Positions 58,880 through 64,000 of a DNA stretch of 64,000 nucleotides are shown here, piece by piece (position 1 is the first letter of the stretch; each line of letters opens with the position of its first letter). The notes beneath the pieces are model-generated. The model was not told the DNA's origin and searched no databases. It saw only the letters and a list, made by a program, of their open reading frames with translations. Source of the DNA: Sisyra terminalis (taxonomy: Eukaryota > Arthropoda > Insecta > Neuroptera > Sisyridae); the NCBI GenBank assembly GCA_958496175.1, contig OY292279.1, positions 3,286,001 through 3,350,000 of the forward strand. The letters are read 5' to 3'. A program made the position numbers and the translations under genes.

Positions 58880-61800
58880 TCAGCATGTACAAAAGGACGT
58901 AAACTTTCAATTGGCATGCTTAGAAAACTTTTTTGACATTTTTGATATCCGTGAAAAATCAACGATGGTTAACCCACAGTTTTTTCTTGTGCGAAAAATG
59001 ATTTCTTCTGCCACTTTGATGGTCGATATCTCCCATTAACGTGGCTTGTTATCGTAAAAATTTGCTCAGCATGTACAAAAGGACGTATACTTTCAATTGA
59101 CATGCTTAGAAAACTTTTTTGAAATTTTCGATATCCGTGAAAAATCAACGATGGTTAACCCACAGTTTTTTCTTGTGCGAAAAATGATTTCTTCTGCCAC
59201 TTTGATGGTCGATATCTCCCATAAACGTGGCTTGTTATCGTAAAAATTTGCTCAGCATGTACAAAAGGACGTATACTTTCAATTGGCATGCTTAGAATAC
59301 TTTTTTGAAATTTTCGATTTCCGTGAAAAATCAACGATGGTTAACCCACGGTTTTTTCTTGTGCGAAAAATGATTTCTTCTGCCACTTTGATGGTCGATA
59401 TCTCCCATAAACGTGGCTTGTTATCGGAAAAATTTGCTCAGCATGTACAAAAGGACGTATACTTTCAATTGGCATGCTTAGAATACTTTTTTGAAATTTT
59501 CGATTTCCGTGAAAAATCAACGATGGTTAACCCACAGTTTTTTCTTGTGCGAAAAATGATTTCTTCTGCCACTTTGATGGTCGATATCTCCCATAAACGT
59601 GGCTTGTTATCGTAAAAATTTGCTCAGCATGTACAAAAGGACGTATACTTTCAATTGGCATGCTTAGAAAACTTTTTTGAAATTTTCGATTTCCGTGAAA
59701 AATCAACGATGGTTAACCCACAGTTTTTTCTTGTGCGAAAAATGATTTCTTCTGCCACTTTGATGGTCGATATCTCCCATAAACGTGGCTTGTTATCGTA
59801 AAAATTTGCTCAGCATGTACAAAAGGACGTATACTTTCAATTGGCATGCTTAGAATACTTTTTTGAAATTTTCGATTTCCGTGAAAAATCAACGATGGTT
59901 AACCCACAGTTTTTTCTTGTGCGAAAAATGATTTCTTCTGCCACTTTGATGGTCGATATCTCCCATAAACGTGGCTTGTTATCGGAAAAATTTGCTCAGC
60001 ATGTACAAAAGGACGTATACTTTCAATTGGCATGCTTAGAAAACTTTTTTGAAATTTTCGATTTCCGTGAAAAATCAACGATGGTTAACCCACAGTTTTT
60101 TCTTGTGCGAAAAATGATTTCTTCTGCCACTTTGATGGTCGATATCTCCCATAAACGTGGCTTGTTATCGTAAAAATTTGCTCAGCATGTACAAAAGAAC
60201 GTATACTTTCAATTGGCATGCTTAGAAAACTTTTTTGAAATTTTCGATTTCCGTGAAAAATCAACGATGGTTAACCCACGGTTTTTTCTTGTGCGAAAAA
60301 TGATTTCTTCTGCCACTTTGATGGTCGATATCTCCCATAAACGTCGCTTGTTATCGGAAAAATTTGCTCAGCATGTACAAAAGGACGTATACTTTCAACT
60401 GGCATGCTTAGAAAACTTTTTTGAAATTTTCGATTTCCGTGAAAAATCAACGATGGTTAACCCACAGTTTTTTCTTGTGCGAAAAATGATTTCTTCTGCC
60501 ACTTTGATGGTCGATATCTCCCATAAACGTGGCTTGTTATCGTAAAAATTTGCTCAGCATGTACAAAAGAACGTATACTTTCAATTGGCATGCTTAGAAA
60601 ACTTTTTTGAAATTTTCGATTTCCGTGAAAAATCAACGATGGTTAACCCACCGTTTTTTCTTGTGCGAAAAATGATTTCTTCTGCCACTTTGATGGTCGA
60701 TATCTCCCATAAACGTGGCTTGTTATCGTAAAAATTTGCTCAGCATGTACAAAAGGACGTAAACTTTCAATTGGCATGCTTAGAAAACTTTTTTGACATT
60801 TTTGATATCCGTGAAAAATCAACGATGGTTAACCCACAGTTTTTTCTTGTGCGAAAAATGATTTCTTCTGCCACTTTGATGGTCGATATCTCCCATTAAC
60901 GTGGCTTGTTATCGTAAAAATTTGCTCAGCATGTACAAAAGGACGTATACTTTCAATTGACATGCTTAGAAAACTTTTTTGAAATTTTCGATATCCGTGA
61001 AAAATCAACGATGGTTAACCCACGGTTTTTTCTTGTGCGAAAAATGATTTCTTCTGCCACTTTGATGGTCGATATCTCCCATAAACGTGGCTTGTTATCG
61101 TAAAAATTTGCTCAGCATGTACAAAAGGACGTATACTTTCAATTGGCATGCTTAGAATACTTTTTTGAAATTTTCGATTTCCGTGAAAAATCAACGATGG
61201 TTAACCCACGGTTTTTTCTTGTGCGAAAAATGATTTCTTCTGCCACTTTGATGGTCGATATCTCCCATAAACGTGGCTTGTTATCGGAAAAATTTGCTCA
61301 GCATGTACAAAAGGACGTATACTTTCAATTGGCATGCTTAGAAAACTTTTTTGAAATTTTTGATTTCCGTGAAAAATCAACGATGGTTAACCCACAGTTT
61401 TCTCTTGTGCGAAAAATGATTTCTTCTGCCACTTTGATGGTCGATATCTCCCATAAACGTGGCTTGTTATCGGAAAAATTTGCTCAGCATGTACAAAAGG
61501 ACGTATACTTTCAGTTGGCATGCTTAGAGAACTTTTTTAAATTTTCGATTTCCGTGAAAAATCAACGATGGTTAACCCACGGTTTTTTCTTGTGCGAAAA
61601 ATGATTTCTTCTGCCACTTTGATGGTCGATATCTCCCAATAACGTGGCTTGTTATCGTAAAAATTTGCTCAGCAAGTACAAAAGGACGTATACGTTCAAT
61701 TGGCATGCTTAGAAAACTTTTTTGAAATTTTCGATTTCCGTGAAAAATCAACGATGGTTAACCCACGGTTTTTTCTTGTGCGAAAAATGATTTCTTCTGC

Positions 61801-62600
61801 CACTTTGATGGTCGATATCTCCCATAAACGTGGCTTGTTATCGTAAAAATTTGCTCAGCATGTACAAAAGGACGTATACTTTCAATTGACATGCTTAGAA
61901 AACTTTTTTGAAATTTTCGATATCCGTGAAAAATCAACGATGGTTAACCCACGGTTTTTTCTTGTGCGAAAAATGATTTCTTCTGCCACTTTGATGGTCG
62001 ATATCTCCCATAAACGTGGCTTGTTATCGTAAAAATTTGCTCAGCATGTACAAAAGGACGTATACTTTCAATTGGCATGCTTAGAATACTTTTTTGAAAT
62101 TTTCGATTTCCGTGAAAAATCAACGATGGTTAACCCACGGTTTTTTCTTGTGCGAAAAATGATTTCTTCTGCCACTTTGATGGTCGATATCTCCCATAAA
62201 CGTGGCTTGTTATCGGAAAAATTTGCTCAGCATGTACAAAAGGACGTATACTTTCAATTGGCATGCTTAGAATACTTTTTTGAAATTTTCGATTTCCGTG
62301 AAAAATCAACGATGGTTAACCCACGGTTTTTTCTTGTGCGAAAAATGATTTCTTCTGCCACTTTGATGGTCGATATCTCCCATAATCGTGGCTTGTTATC
62401 GTAAAAATTTGCTCAGCATGTACAAAAGGACGTATACTTTCAATTGGCATGCTTAGAAAACTTTTTTAAAATTTTCTATTTCCGTGACAAATCAACGATG
62501 GTTAACCCACGGTTTTTTCTTGTGCGAAAAATGATTTCTTCTGCCACTTTGATGGTCGATATCTCCCATAAACATGGCTTGTTATCGGAAAAATTTGCTC
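58880..62600. repeat. Higher-order repeat, 10 monomers (1,860 bp), near the right part of the array
   Basis: The variants GGACGTAAACTTTC and TTTTGACATTTTTGATATCC recur at about 58,888/60,748 and 58,933/60,793, each 1,860 bp apart. From 61,540 on, 185-bp monomers become frequent (near 61,540, 62,650, 63,208 and 63,766), which shifts the frame repeatedly. Confidence 0.8.
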
Positions 62601-64000
62601 AGCATGTACAAAAGGACGTATACTTTCAATTGGCATGCTTAGAAAACTTTTTTAAATTGTCGATTTCCGTGAAAAATCAACGATGGTTAACCCACGGTTT
62701 TTTCTTGTGCGAAAAATGATTTCTTCTGCCACTTTGATGGTCGATATCTCCCAATAACGTGGCTTGTTATCGTAAAAATTTGCTCAGCATGTACAAAAGG
62801 ACGTATACTTTCAATTGGCATGCTTAGAATACTTTTTTGAAATTTTCGATTTCCGTGAAAAATCAACGATGGTTAACCCACGGTTTTTTCTTGTGCGAAA
62901 AATGATTTCTTCTGCCACTTTGATGGTCGATATCTCCCATAATCGTGGCTTGTTATCGTAAAAATTTGCTCAGCATGTACAAAAGGACGTTTACTTTCAA
63001 TTGGCATGCTTAGAAAACTTTTTTGAATTTTTCTATTTCCGTGACAAATCAACGATGGTTAACCCACGGTTTTTTCTTGTGCGAAAAATGATTTCTTCTG
63101 CCACTTTGATGGTGGATATCTCCCATAAACATGGCTTGTTATCGGAAAAATTTGCTCAGCATGTACAAAAGGACGTATACTTTCAATTGGCATGCTTAGA
63201 AAACTTTTTTAAATTGTCGATTTCCGTGAAAAATCAACGATGGTTAACCCACGGTTTTTTCTTGTGCGAAAAATGATTTCTTCTGCCACTTTGATGGTCG
63301 ATATCTCCCATTAACGTGGCTTGTTATCGGAAAAATTTGCTCAGCATGTACAAAAGGACGTATACTTTCAATTGGCATGCTTAGAAAACTTTTTTGAAAT
63401 TTTCGATTTCCGTGAAAAATCAACGATGGTTAACCCACGGTTTTTTCTTGTGCGAAAAATGATTTCTTCTGCCACTTTGATGGTCGATATCTCCCATTAA
63501 CGTGGCTTGTTATCGTAAAAATTTGCTCAGCATGTACAAAAGGACGTATACTTTCAATTGGCATGCTTAGAAAACTTTTTTGAAATTTTTGATTTCCGTG
63601 AAAAATCAACGATGGTTAACCCACAGTTTTTTCTTGTGCGAAAAATGATTTCTTCTGCCACTTTGATGGTCGATATCTCCCATTAACGTGGCTTGTTATC
63701 GGAAAAATTTGCTCAGCATGTACAAAAGGACGTATACTTTCAATTGGCATGCTTAGAAAACTTTTTTAAATTTTCGATTTCCGTGAAAAATCAACGATGG
63801 TTAACCCACGGTTTTTTCTTGTGCGAAAAATGATTTCTTCTGCCACTTTGATGGTCGATATCTCCCAATAACGTGGCTTGTTATCGTAAAAATTTGCTCA
63901 GCAAGTACAAAAGGACGTATACGTTCAATTGGCATGCTTAGAAAACTTTTTTGAAATTTTCGATTTCCGTGAAAAATCAACGATGGTTAACCCACGGTTT

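Larger units (their letters stand above)
41121..64000. repeat. Satellite DNA array, 186-bp monomer, about 123 copies, continuing past the window
   Basis: The monomer, phased from GGTTAACCCACGG, recurs every 186 bp (for example 41,308 and 41,494) and contains ATGATTTCTTCTGCC, GTCGATATCTCCCATAAACG, CAGCATGTACAAAAGGACG and TTGGCATGCTTAGAAAAC. Copies differ at about a dozen recurring sites. Examples are CACGG/CACAG, CATAAACG/CATTAACG, CGTGGC/CGTCGC, ATCGGAA/ATCGTAA, AAAGGACG/AAAGAACG/AAAGGTCG and GAAAAC/GAATAC, plus a one-base deletion giving 185-bp units. One frame is open through the monomer (62 codons exactly). The CATTAA and TCGTAA variants create stops every few units, so the array is not a gene. 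The first monomers at the left edge are the most diverged, as is usual for array borders. Size and homogeneity fit a (peri)centromeric or heterochromatic satellite; the chromosomal location cannot be told from sequence. Confidence 0.97.

Noticed and set aside
41121..64000. Possible CRISPR array
   Set aside because: Units are directly adjacent without variable spacers and far too long; this is satellite DNA in a eukaryotic genome.
41121..64000. CENP-B box in the 186-bp monomer
   Set aside because: The closest stretch (TTTCGATTTCCGTGAA) lacks the required A and the CGGG of the box, so a centromere-binding claim is not supported.
41121..64000. Enrichment of six-base palindromes in the satellite monomer (GTTAAC, GATATC, TGTACA, GTATAC, GCATGC)
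   Set aside because: Five such sites in 186 bp is only modestly above chance expectation, so I do not claim biological meaning.

Overview
This is an AT-rich, gene-poor stretch of an arthropod genome, most likely an insect. The evidence is GT-AG introns with GTAAGT-type donors, TATA boxes 25-35 bp upstream of TCAG initiators, AATAAA poly(A) signals, short 57-84 nt introns in one gene, and several transposon remnants typical of arthropods. The species cannot be fixed from the sequence. No bacterial gene organisation, CRISPR array or operon is present.

I can support four protein-coding genes. Three encode small secreted, Gly/Tyr-rich proteins. Two are on the minus strand (13,506-13,827 and 14,231-17,241) and one on the plus strand (21,674-23,313). 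In all three, a signal-peptide exon ends in phase 0 on a Gly codon, directly followed by GTAAGT. They look like cuticle-type, eggshell-type or antimicrobial-type structural peptides. The fourth gene (33,484-34,329, four exons, 215 aa) is a complete MBLAC1-like metallo-beta-lactamase-fold hydrolase with an intact zinc site. An orphan 3' exon may lie just downstream of it.

The rest is repetitive or unassigned. 1-675 is a long fold-back element cut by the window edge. Local tandem duplications lie at 2,976-4,235, 5,935-8,000, 14,640-16,400 (inside an intron), 19,425-20,005, 21,811-23,150 (inside an intron) and 27,017-28,095. A degenerate interspersed element with a tRNA-like segment spans 9,072-11,491. 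A decayed Jockey-type reverse-transcriptase fragment lies at about 26,158-27,014. A TTAA-flanked MITE spans 30,571-31,302.

The most striking small features are hammerhead-ribozyme-like motifs of the kind known from Penelope-like elements. Three well-formed 54-nt copies sit inside inverted-repeat elements (11,585-11,638 minus; 31,360-31,413 minus; 31,512-31,565 plus). Two decayed copies lie at 3,000-3,056 and 3,637-3,693. The two well-formed families keep the catalytic core but have different, compensating helix I and helix II sequences.

The last 28 kb is satellite DNA. An array of about ten units of 400 bp fills 35,505-39,355. From 41,121 to the window end (and presumably beyond) there is an array of about 123 copies of a 186-bp monomer. 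Because 186 is divisible by three, one frame stays open across monomers and gives long spurious reading frames. Recurrent stop-creating variants interrupt it. The array has shifting higher-order periods of 930, 1,860 and 1,673 bp, and a perfect 20-bp palindrome sits at its left edge.
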